A stretch of 13,152 bases of DNA from NCBI GenBank assembly GCA_964566025.1, contig CAZMHF010000038.1:1-13152 (forward strand), written 5' to 3'. The position numbers were made by a program, and so were the translations under genes. Below are positions 1 through 7,160 of this stretch, one piece after another (position 1 is the stretch's first letter; each line of letters begins with the position of its first letter). A model generated the notes under the pieces. That model was not told where the DNA came from. It was given only the letters and a program-made list of their open reading frames with translations, and did no database searches. This DNA comes from RGIG8306 sp964566025. Its GTDB lineage: Bacteria > Bacillota > Clostridia > Lachnospirales > Lachnospiraceae.

Positions 1-23
1 GGTTACCAGCGCATTGTTTCACA

Positions 24-68
24 ATACTCGTAAGTAACACTGCTATTAGCAGTGTTACTTACGAGTAT
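24..68. repeat. Perfect 21-bp inverted repeat (hairpin)
   Basis: Arms at 24-44 and 48-68 are exact reverse complements separated by a 3-base loop (att). Neither side is followed by a run of T on its own sense strand, so it is not a textbook intrinsic terminator in either direction. It ends 5 bases before the putative -35 box of the GH3 promoter. It could be the terminator of an upstream gene outside the window, a large operator for a dimeric regulator, or a remnant of a small mobile palindrome. The repeat itself is seen directly; its role is unknown. Confidence 0.9.
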
Positions 69-73
69 CCTAT

Positions 74-102
74 TTGACATGCGAAGATACACCATCAATA
101 AA
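74..102 (+). promoter_or_regulatory. Putative sigma-A promoter of the GH3 gene
   Basis: A consensus -35 box TTGACA (74-79) is followed after 17 bases by AATAAA (97-102), a 4/6 match to the -10 box. The GH3 start codon is about 70 bases further on. The good -35 box and exact spacing support it; the weak -10 box may mean that an activator is needed. Confidence 0.45.
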
Positions 103-173
103 ACAAAAAACTCTATTTTTTTTTGCGTCAGTATAGCGTACACTTTAGAAAAATACGAAGCGGAGAAAAAGCG

Positions 174-2957
174 ATGAAAAACACATTTAGAGATAAGGAC
201 TTGTCCTTTGAAAAAAGATGCGAGCTATTGCTTGCACAATTGACCATTGATGAAAAGATCGGAATGCTCTCATCACACATGGAGCCAGTAGAGCGATTGG
301 GTATTGGAGAGTGGTTTGTTGGATGTGAGGTTGCGAGAGGATTTGTCGGACGAGATGAGAAAACTGTTTCGACCGTTTTTCCACAACCAATTGGCATGGC
401 ATCCATGTTTGATCCAGAATTGATGGAGAAGCTAGGCAAGATTGCTTCGGATGAAGCGCGCTATTATTATGAGCGTGACAAAAATGGCAAACTCATGTTA
501 TGGGGGCCTACGGTTGATATGGAGAGAGATCCACGCTGGGGAAGAACCGAAGAAGCGTATGGAGAAGATCCTTATTTGACGGGAGAGATGACAAAGGCGT
601 ATACAAAAGGACTTTTAGGCGAGGACAAGAACTATTACAAAACGGTTCCAACCCTAAAGCATTTTTGCGCTAACAATAACGAATATATGCGTGGTAGCTG
701 TTCGGCGAACATTAACCCACGTTTATTACATGAATACTATTATCGCGCATTTAAGCTACCGATTACAGAGGGTGGGGCGAAATCCATGATGGCTGCGTAC
801 AATGAATTGGCAGGTGTTCCAGCAGTGATGAATCCTGATTTGCAAAAGCTTGTAAAGGACGAATGGGGACTTGATTTTATTGTTACAGATGGCGGCGATT
901 TTTCGCAAAATGTACTAAGTCATAAATATGTACCAACACATGGGGAAGCGCTTGCTTTGTGTTTGAAAAATGGTGCGGATAGCATGACAGACGGCGCAGA
1001 TATGGTGCGTGAAGCAGCGAAGGATGCGCTAGAGCGAGGATTGCTTAGCGAGGTGGATATCGACAAGGCAGTGGGCAATGTTTTATTGGCACGATTTAGA
1101 CTTGGCGAATTTGATGAAACACATCCGTACAAGGGTATTACCTATGAAGTGGATACGAAAGAAAGTAAAGCACTTAATAAACAAGCCGCGATGGAGCAAG
1201 TATGCTTGCTTAAAAACGAGGGCATTTTACCACTTGCAAAAGGCAAAAAAGTTGCCGTAATTGGACCTCTAGCAGATGAAAACTATCGTGATTGGTATAC
1301 AGGGGTTGCTTCGTATGCGGTAAGCATCAAAGAGGGTATTGAAAAAGAATACGGCAAGGAATATGTGACATTTGACAACGGCTATGATATTGTAGCCATT
1401 AAATCACGCAAAAACGACAACTATTTAGCCGTTGCCGAAGAATCGGTTATTCGTGCAGTGGCAAGGGATATCGATAAAACCGCCATGTTTGAATATCATG
1501 ATTGGGATTTTGGTAGTATCAATTATCGTGCCGTATGCAATAATCGATTTGTGAAAGAGGACGGCACATACAAAGCAATTAGCGAGGTTGCATATGAGTG
1601 GTTTATTCGCGAGTGGTTTAAGCCGGTTTCATATGAAAAAGACTATATGTTTCATGCATGGTTTGATTGGAAAATGGATATCATTGTTGACGAAAACGAT
1701 AATCTAACAACCGACAAGCCAAAACGCCCACAACCAAATCGCCTTTTTGAGCAAGTGCTTGTGGAGAGTGGTTGTGAAAGAGCGAAAAAATTGGCAAAAG
1801 AAGCAGATGTCGTTATTTTATGCGTTGGCAATCATCCAATGCAAGTTGCGAGAGAATGTTATGATCGCCCTAATTTAGAGCTTCCAAAACATCAAAAGGA
1901 ATTAGTTAAGGCAGTTTATGAAGCAAATCCACAGACGGTATTAGTAGTGGCTTCTAGCTATCCTTATGCAATCAATTTTGAAAATGAGCATTTGTCAGCC
2001 ATTTTATATACATCACACGCAGGAGCAGAACTTGGAAATGCGGTCGCAAAAACCTTAGTCGGCGAAAACAATCCATCTGCTCGTTGCCCAATGACTTGGT
2101 ATACATCCGAACGAGAATTGCCCGATATTATGGATTACGATATTATCGAAAACGATAGCACCTATTTATACTATACGGGAAAACCATTATACGCATTTGG
2201 ACATGGATTGTCCTACTCAACGTTTGTCTACGAAGAATTTTCGGTGAAACCTTGTGGCGAGGGATTAGAAGCGAAGGTTACTGTCAAAAATCAATCAACA
2301 CAGGATGGGAATGAAGTCGTACAAGTATACTTCAAGCATAATCATTCAACCGTAAAAAGGCCACGAAAGCAATTATGTGCTTTTCGTCGTGTCTTTGTTC
2401 CAGCGGGGGAGTGTGTCAAAGTAAGTATCCCTATCCAAATGAATGCACTAGAGTTTTACGACGTTTCAAATGAAAAACTTTGCGTTGAGCAGGGGATGCA
2501 TACATTTATGGTAGGCGCTTCTTCAGAAGATATTCGGCAGGAACAGGAATTATGGATAGAAGGCACCTCTATAAAACCACGCGATTTAACAAAGGTCATA
2601 TTGGCGAAAAATTACGATGCATGTGACAATGCAACACTTGCTTTTTCAATGGATGAGAATGACCATTATATGATAAGTGGTGATTGGGGCGGCTATTTAG
2701 TATTGAATGAGGTAGCATTGCGAGGCTATAAGGAAGCAATTATTCGCGCAGCGGCGCCATGCAATACGGCAGGCATTAAATTGTATTATCAAAAAATGGA
2801 CGAGGAGCATTTGCTTGGAGAGGTAGTCATTGCGCCATCACCAAGCGCACAACATTTTGCGGAATATAGAGTGCCATTACAATTCGCCACAGGAAATGAG
2901 AAGTTATTTATTCAGCTAGAGAAAATGGTAAGCATGTACTCAATTTGCTTTAACTAA
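174..2957 (+). CDS. Glycoside hydrolase family 3 beta-glycosidase (beta-glucosidase-like), cytoplasmic
   Basis: A 927-residue retaining exo-glycosidase that removes a terminal beta-linked sugar; the exact substrate is not readable. The GH3 barrel (about 15-340) shows DPRWGR (119-124), KHF (K162, H163) and the nucleophile Asp239 in VTDGGD, where many relatives have SDW. The alpha/beta sandwich begins at VAVIGPLAD (about 360) and resumes at DVVILCVGN (about 545); between them lies an insert (about 410-510) resembling a beta-trefoil. GHGLSYS (about 676) precedes a fibronectin III-like domain (about 685-790), and a CBM6-like beta-sandwich (about 800-927) closes the protein. No signal peptide is seen, so it should act inside the cell. 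The ATG at 174 is chosen because GGAG sits 8 bases upstream; a TTG at 123 in the same frame would add 17 unlikely residues and has no ribosome binding site. The downstream GH26 mannanase suggests a role in mannan or glucomannan use (inference). Confidence 0.9.
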   Translation: MKNTFRDKDLSFEKRCELLLAQLTIDEKIGMLSSHMEPVERLGIGEWFVGCEVARGFVGRDEKTVSTVFPQPIGMASMFDPELMEKLGKIASDEARYYYERDKNGKLMLWGPTVDMERDPRWGRTEEAYGEDPYLTGEMTKAYTKGLLGEDKNYYKTVPTLKHFCANNNEYMRGSCSANINPRLLHEYYYRAFKLPITEGGAKSMMAAYNELAGVPAVMNPDLQKLVKDEWGLDFIVTDGGDFSQNVLSHKYVPTHGEALALCLKNGADSMTDGADMVREAAKDALERGLLSEVDIDKAVGNVLLARFRLGEFDETHPYKGITYEVDTKESKALNKQAAMEQVCLLKNEGILPLAKGKKVAVIGPLADENYRDWYTGVASYAVSIKEGIEKEYGKEYVTFDNGYDIVAIKSRKNDNYLAVAEESVIRAVARDIDKTAMFEYHDWDFGSINYRAVCNNRFVKEDGTYKAISEVAYEWFIREWFKPVSYEKDYMFHAWFDWKMDIIVDENDNLTTDKPKRPQPNRLFEQVLVESGCERAKKLAKEADVVILCVGNHPMQVARECYDRPNLELPKHQKELVKAVYEANPQTVLVVASSYPYAINFENEHLSAILYTSHAGAELGNAVAKTLVGENNPSARCPMTWYTSERELPDIMDYDIIENDSTYLYYTGKPLYAFGHGLSYSTFVYEEFSVKPCGEGLEAKVTVKNQSTQDGNEVVQVYFKHNHSTVKRPRKQLCAFRRVFVPAGECVKVSIPIQMNALEFYDVSNEKLCVEQGMHTFMVGASSEDIRQEQELWIEGTSIKPRDLTKVILAKNYDACDNATLAFSMDENDHYMISGDWGGYLVLNEVALRGYKEAIIRAAAPCNTAGIKLYYQKMDEEHLLGEVVIAPSPSAQHFAEYRVPLQFATGNEKLFIQLEKMVSMYSICFN

Positions 2958-2970
2958 TGGTGAATAAAAA

Positions 2971-2999
2971 TTGCACTTCAAATGCGGCTATGCTACAAT
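2971..2999 (+). promoter_or_regulatory. Extended -10 sigma-A promoter of the GH26 gene
   Basis: TTGCAC (2971-2976), a 17-base spacer and TACAAT (2994-2999) preceded by TGC (2991-2993) form a strong extended -10 promoter 14 bases after the GH3 stop codon. It implies that the mannanase can be transcribed independently of GH3. It also argues against the upstream in-frame ATG at 2982, which lies inside the promoter spacer. Confidence 0.7.
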
Positions 3000-3035
3000 A
3001 AAAGCAATGGCGTAATACGAAAAGAGGTTGCAGTA

Positions 3036-4754
3036 ATGACAATAATAAAAAAAGGATTACTAAAAAAAGTGGTGGCAACAATAAGCGCAATGGCGATTAT
3101 ACTATCCTCTGTGGCTGGGATAAAGTTGACATATACATGGGCAGATTCTATAAAATACGAGGCAGAAGATGCAAAATTAATCGGGACAACAATTAATGAA
3201 AATGCTACATACTCAGGAAAAAAAGGCGTTACGATGCGTGATTCGGGAAGCATCGTATTTACAATTGAAATTGAGGAGGACGGATTTTTTGATATTGCAT
3301 TGATGTCAAGTGGTACTGGTGGCAACAAAGAGAATCGAATTTTGCTTGATGGAAAAGATATAGGCGTATTTTCATCTACAAAGGACAAACTGTCAAAAAG
3401 TCTATTGAAGATGCAAAAGATTACAAAAGGGACGCACGAGCTTTCAATTGAAAAATCATGGGGGTGGATGCAACTTGATTATATTGAAATTGAAAAAAGC
3501 ACAGGTGCAAGCAATGAAAATTATAGCGTGTCAAAAAAACTTGTAAGCAAGAAAAACTCTGCATCAGCATTGCGATTGATGAGCTTTCTTGTCGATAATT
3601 ACGGCAAAAACGTAATTTCTGGTCAAGTAGATGACAATGGATTAGATGGCGCAGAAATGAGGGCCATCAAAAAAGCAACGGGAAAGACTCCTGCGATGTT
3701 GGGTGTCGATTTTATGCGTGATACACCATCACGCATTGCGAAAGGCGATCGCTCAAATGCTGTGAGTGAAGCGATAGAATTTGCGAATGCAGGTGGTATC
3801 GTCGAGATTTGTTGGCATTGGAATGCTCCAGAAAAATATATAAAGCCAGGAATCGATAGCAATGGAAATCCGAATTGGTGGGGCGGATTTTACAAGGACA
3901 ATTCAACGATAGATCTTGCAAAAATCATGAATCAATCGGATAATGAAGGATATGATTTGTTGATGCAAGATATTGATGCCATTGCAGAGCGATTAAAAGT
4001 GCTTGAGAAAGCAGATGTTCCCGTGCTATTTCGCCCATTACACGAAGCAAGTGGTGGATGGTTTTGGTGGGGAGCAAGTGGGGCAGATGCCTACAAAGAG
4101 CTTTGGATTGTGATGTTTGATAAATTAACAAATGAGCATGGACTAAGCAATATTATTTGGGTGTGGAATGGACAAAATGCAGCATGGTATCCAGGGGATG
4201 AATATGTGGATATTATAGGCGAAGATATTTATGCGCCTAATCACACATATAGTCCACAATCTTCAAAATTTCTTGAGGTTGCAGAGTATTCAGACGAAAA
4301 GAAAATTGTCGCATTAACGGAAAATGGTTGTCTGTTTGATATTGATGATGCGATTTTGGCCAATTCTGTATGGGCATGGTTTTGCACGTGGGGCGGTGAG
4401 TTTTGTCAAAAAAACGGTGTGATTTCAGAAAGTCATACGAGCTTAGATATGTGGAATGAAGTGTATAATCATAAGAATGTGATTACCCTAGACGAAATGC
4501 CTGATTTAAAAACCTATCCATTAGAAGGGGGAAGCTCTCCAAGTGAGAAAGAAAGCACAGAAGTAGAGACGACTCAAGAAAGTAATAAACAGACCGAATC
4601 AACAAAAGAAAAAGAGACAGAGCTAGAGACGACACCAAATACAGAAAACGCTGCTAAAAACGAAACGAAAAATCGAACGGCGGGTGTTATAATTGCGCTA
4701 ATCACAGGTGTTTTAATTGGAGCGGGATTTGCGGTACTAAAAAGAAAGAAATAA
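3036..4754 (+). CDS. Secreted, membrane-anchored GH26 endo-beta-1,4-mannanase with CBM35-like module
   Basis: A 572-residue enzyme expected to cut beta-1,4-mannan chains internally at the cell surface. A signal peptide (KK-rich start, hydrophobic core 12-31, likely cleavage after about Ala36) leads to a CBM35/CBM6-like module (about 41-155, starting YEAEDA and ending with LDYIEIEKS). The GH26 barrel spans about 175-495. It shows WHWNAP, the acid/base Glu337 in RPLHEASGGWFWWG, and the nucleophile Glu429 in LTENG. A Ser/Thr/Glu-rich linker (about 500-545) is followed by a hydrophobic helix (549-568) and KRKK, so the protein should stay tethered to the membrane; no LPXTG sortase motif precedes the helix. 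The ATG at 3036 has AGAGG 8 bases upstream and yields a proper signal peptide; the in-frame ATG at 2982 is rejected because it lies in the promoter. The fold and catalytic residues make the family call firm; beta-mannanase is the usual activity, though some GH26 members cut mixed-linkage glucan or xylan. Confidence 0.92.
   Translation: MTIIKKGLLKKVVATISAMAIILSSVAGIKLTYTWADSIKYEAEDAKLIGTTINENATYSGKKGVTMRDSGSIVFTIEIEEDGFFDIALMSSGTGGNKENRILLDGKDIGVFSSTKDKLSKSLLKMQKITKGTHELSIEKSWGWMQLDYIEIEKSTGASNENYSVSKKLVSKKNSASALRLMSFLVDNYGKNVISGQVDDNGLDGAEMRAIKKATGKTPAMLGVDFMRDTPSRIAKGDRSNAVSEAIEFANAGGIVEICWHWNAPEKYIKPGIDSNGNPNWWGGFYKDNSTIDLAKIMNQSDNEGYDLLMQDIDAIAERLKVLEKADVPVLFRPLHEASGGWFWWGASGADAYKELWIVMFDKLTNEHGLSNIIWVWNGQNAAWYPGDEYVDIIGEDIYAPNHTYSPQSSKFLEVAEYSDEKKIVALTENGCLFDIDDAILANSVWAWFCTWGGEFCQKNGVISESHTSLDMWNEVYNHKNVITLDEMPDLKTYPLEGGSSPSEKESTEVETTQESNKQTESTKEKETELETTPNTENAAKNETKNRTAGVIIALITGVLIGAGFAVLKRKK
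4685..4693 (+). promoter_or_regulatory. Possible extended -10 promoter for purC, inside the GH26 3' end
   Basis: TGTTATAAT gives a consensus -10 box (4688-4693) with the TGn extension. The -35 region at 17-base spacing is poor (ACGAAA). It lies about 75 bases before the purC ATG and would let housekeeping purC-gatA-gatB be expressed without the mannanase promoter. It also lies in codons for the hydrophobic helix, so chance is a real alternative. Confidence 0.35.
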
Positions 4755-4768
4755 AAAGAGGTGAGGAT

Positions 4769-5731
4769 ATGAAAAAGTTGATTACAGGAAAAGTTAGAGA
4801 TGTTTATGAAGTGGATGAACAAAAACTGGTGATTGTAACAACGGATCGTTTATCCGCATTCGACGTGGTGTTATCCTCACAAATTCCCAGAAAGGGCGTA
4901 GCCCTCAATACGATTTCAAATTTTTGGTTTGATTACACAAAGGATATCATTCCAAATCACATTGTATCAACAGCGCTTTCGGATATGCCATCAGCATTTG
5001 CGCAAGAAGCAAGTTGCTATGAAAATCGAACGATATTGGCAAAAAAACTAACGATGCTTCCTTATGAAATTGTTGTGAGAGGCTATATATTCGGGAATAT
5101 GTGGGAGGCTTATAAGGGAGGCGAATTGTTTTGTGGAGAAATCATAGAAGGTGATTATAAACAAGCGCAGAAATTGCGAGAACCAATTATAACACCATCT
5201 GCCAAAAACCACGAAGGACATGATGAGTATATTACAATAACAGCAATGAAAGAAACGATAGGGGCCGAATTGACAACGCAGATTATGGAAACGAGCTTAA
5301 TGCTCTATTCGCGTTGTTATGAGTACGCATTACAACGGAGCATTATTATTGCAGATACAAAATTTGAATTTGGCATAGATGAGGATGGCTCGCTAGTGCT
5401 TGCAGATGAAATCTTCACGCCAGATTCTAGTCGATTTTGGGATGCATCAACCTACAAAGAGGGTATATCACCAAAATCATACGATAAGCAATTTGTGCGT
5501 GATTGGTTAATTGAAAACCAGCTAGATGGGGTGGTGCCAGCGCCCAGTTTGCCAGTGGAAATTGTAGAAAAGACGGCACAGCTATATCAGCAATGCATGA
5601 AAAAAATCGTTGGTATTGAAAAATTAGAAACCTTAGCAAATATCGTACTTACAGAGAAAGAAAGCATACAATTCAAAAGTGAAATAGATGAAATATTGCA
5701 TTTTGCAGATGGTTTGAGTAAGCTCGAGTAA
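4769..5731 (+). CDS. purC: SAICAR synthetase (PurC) with GatC-like C-terminal extension
   Basis: Phosphoribosylaminoimidazole-succinocarboxamide synthase joins CAIR and aspartate using ATP in cytosolic purine synthesis. The 320-residue protein starts with GKVRDVYEV (7-15), which opens the ATP-grasp-like fold, and continues with TDRLSAFDVV, GYIFGNMWEAYKGG and the signature ADEIFTPDSSRFW. It belongs to the longer PurC type, whose members normally stop soon after a segment like VEKTxxxY...TGKK. Here the matching segment (VEKTAQLYQQCMKKIVG) ends at about 282, and some 38 further residues follow that resemble GatC; see the separate entry. The ATG at 4769 has GAGG 7 bases upstream. It lies 14 bases after the mannanase stop and 13 bases before gatA. 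No other purine gene is in the window, so its partnership here is with gatAB rather than a pur cluster. The PurC identity is firm. Confidence 0.95.
   Translation: MKKLITGKVRDVYEVDEQKLVIVTTDRLSAFDVVLSSQIPRKGVALNTISNFWFDYTKDIIPNHIVSTALSDMPSAFAQEASCYENRTILAKKLTMLPYEIVVRGYIFGNMWEAYKGGELFCGEIIEGDYKQAQKLREPIITPSAKNHEGHDEYITITAMKETIGAELTTQIMETSLMLYSRCYEYALQRSIIIADTKFEFGIDEDGSLVLADEIFTPDSSRFWDASTYKEGISPKSYDKQFVRDWLIENQLDGVVPAPSLPVEIVEKTAQLYQQCMKKIVGIEKLETLANIVLTEKESIQFKSEIDEILHFADGLSKLE
5615..5728 (+). other. GatC-like segment fused to the end of PurC
   Basis: Residues 283-320 of the PurC ORF contain LETLANIVLTEKE followed by IDEILHFADGLSKLE. Typical GatC proteins begin with a pattern like (V/I)EhvAkLArLeLtEEE...f...L..IL.yvekLneld, so the match covers the two N-terminal helices with about three residues missing around LAR. 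The C-terminal half of GatC (about 50 residues) is absent. The position directly before gatA is where gatC normally lies. An in-frame Met277 could start a separate 44-residue peptide, but no clear ribosome binding site precedes it. The match is judged by eye from memory of the family. It could be chance helical similarity, or a relic with an intact gatC elsewhere in the genome. Confidence 0.6.
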
Positions 5732-5744
5732 AAGGAGAGGAAGA

Positions 5745-7160
5745 TTGGTAGCAAAAAGTATTATTGAAATTCAAAAAGGTTTGCTACAAAAGGAATTTTT
5801 AGCAGAGGAAGTGACAAAGGCCTATCTAACTCAAATCGCAAGTACGGATAAAGAGCTAGGAGCGTTTTTACACATAAATGAAGAGGAGGCGCTTATCAAG
5901 GCGCAAAGCATTGATGAAAAAATCCGAAAAAAAGAACCCGTAGGCGTGCTTGCGGGAATTCCGTATGCATGTAAGGACAATATTTGTACAAAAGGGATTC
6001 CAACAACCTGTGCCTCAAAAATGCTTGCGAATTTTGTGCCAAGCTATGATGCGTTTGCCATTAAGCAACTAAAAAAGGCAGATGGAATATTGCTTGGAAA
6101 GACAAATATGGACGAATTCGGAATGGGTTCTACAAATGAACATTCGGCGTTTTTCGTGGCAAGAAATCCGCATAATTTAAACAAATCACCAGGAGGAAGT
6201 TCGGGTGGATCGGCTGCGGCTGTGGCAGGTGGAGAAGTGGCGTTTGCGCTCGGAAGCGATACGGGTGGTTCTATTCGACAACCAGCTAGTTTTTGTGGCG
6301 TTGTCGGTATGAAACCAACCTATGGCAGCATTTCAAGAAATGGACTAATTGCATTTGCATCATCACTTGATCAAATAGGTATTATGACAAGAAGTGTAGA
6401 GGAAAATGCGTTCGTATTGGAGAGCCTTGTTGGAAAAGATCCATTGGATGCGACTTCGATTATCCATAAGGATGCTTGCTTTTTGAATGAATTGAATCAA
6501 CCAATACAAGGAATGAAAATAGCGATTGTAAAAGAATTTTTTGAAGGAAGCCTTGCACAAGATGTAAAAACAGCGGTGCTAGAGGCCGTTTTCCAATATG
6601 AAAAGATGGGAGCGATTATAAAGGAGGTGTCCATTCCGTCGCTGAAATATGCGTTGGCAGCCTACTATATGATTTCATCTGCTGAAGCATCGTCGAATCT
6701 AGCCCGCTTTGATGGTAGGCAATTGGATAAAAGCAAAGGGAATGAAACATATCAAAATGCTCGAAGCGAGTGCTTTGGTAGTGAAGTAAAAAGGCGCATT
6801 ATGCTAGGCTCGTTTATATTGAGCGCGGGTTATCAAGAGGCGTATTATAAAAAGGCGCTAAAGGCAAGGGAATTGATAAGTCGCGAGTTTTCGGAAGTAT
6901 TTAAATCGTGCGATATAATTGTCGCACCCGTTGCACCAACAACGGCGCCTATGCTTGGTGAGAAAAAAACACCAATGGAGATGTATGCAGGCGATTTATA
7001 TACGGTGCCAAGTAATTTAGCGAATCTACCCACCTTGTCATTGCCTTGTGGATACGATGGCGAGGGTATGCCAATTGGTATGCAACTAATCGGAGATCTT
7101 TTTTCAGAAAAACGATTGTATCAGGCGGGATTTGCCTTTGAAAGAGAAAGGCGCAAATAG
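5745..7160 (+). CDS. gatA: Glutamyl-tRNA(Gln)/aspartyl-tRNA(Asn) amidotransferase subunit A
   Basis: GatA is the glutaminase subunit of GatCAB: it releases ammonia from glutamine, which GatB uses to amidate Glu-tRNA(Gln) or Asp-tRNA(Asn). The 471 residues form a complete amidase-signature domain. The Ser-cisSer-Lys triad is visible as Lys77 (PYACKDN), Ser152 in GGSSGGSAAAVAGG and Ser176 in GSDTGGSIRQP. The length is slightly below the usual 480-490, with a short C-terminus ending FERERRK. The start is TTG at 5745, with AAGGAGAGG just upstream (GGAG 7 bases before it); no ATG gives a full N-terminus, so the TTG start is accepted. Its stop codon abuts the gatB start, indicating translational coupling. 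No separate gatC precedes it; the nearest candidate is the tail of PurC. Confidence 0.95.
   Translation: MVAKSIIEIQKGLLQKEFLAEEVTKAYLTQIASTDKELGAFLHINEEEALIKAQSIDEKIRKKEPVGVLAGIPYACKDNICTKGIPTTCASKMLANFVPSYDAFAIKQLKKADGILLGKTNMDEFGMGSTNEHSAFFVARNPHNLNKSPGGSSGGSAAAVAGGEVAFALGSDTGGSIRQPASFCGVVGMKPTYGSISRNGLIAFASSLDQIGIMTRSVEENAFVLESLVGKDPLDATSIIHKDACFLNELNQPIQGMKIAIVKEFFEGSLAQDVKTAVLEAVFQYEKMGAIIKEVSIPSLKYALAAYYMISSAEASSNLARFDGRQLDKSKGNETYQNARSECFGSEVKRRIMLGSFILSAGYQEAYYKKALKARELISREFSEVFKSCDIIVAPVAPTTAPMLGEKKTPMEMYAGDLYTVPSNLANLPTLSLPCGYDGEGMPIGMQLIGDLFSEKRLYQAGFAFERERRK

Noticed and set aside
123..173. TTG start for the GH3 protein
   Set aside because: It has no ribosome binding site, whereas the ATG at 174 has GGAG at the correct distance and starts at the conserved region.
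128..439. Minus-strand open frames opposite the + strand genes, such as this one
   Set aside because: They lie wholly opposite well-supported genes, have no ribosome binding sites and show no recognisable protein features.
2982..3035. Upstream in-frame ATG of the mannanase
   Set aside because: It lies between the -35 and -10 boxes of the promoter, and it would put 18 polar residues before the signal peptide.
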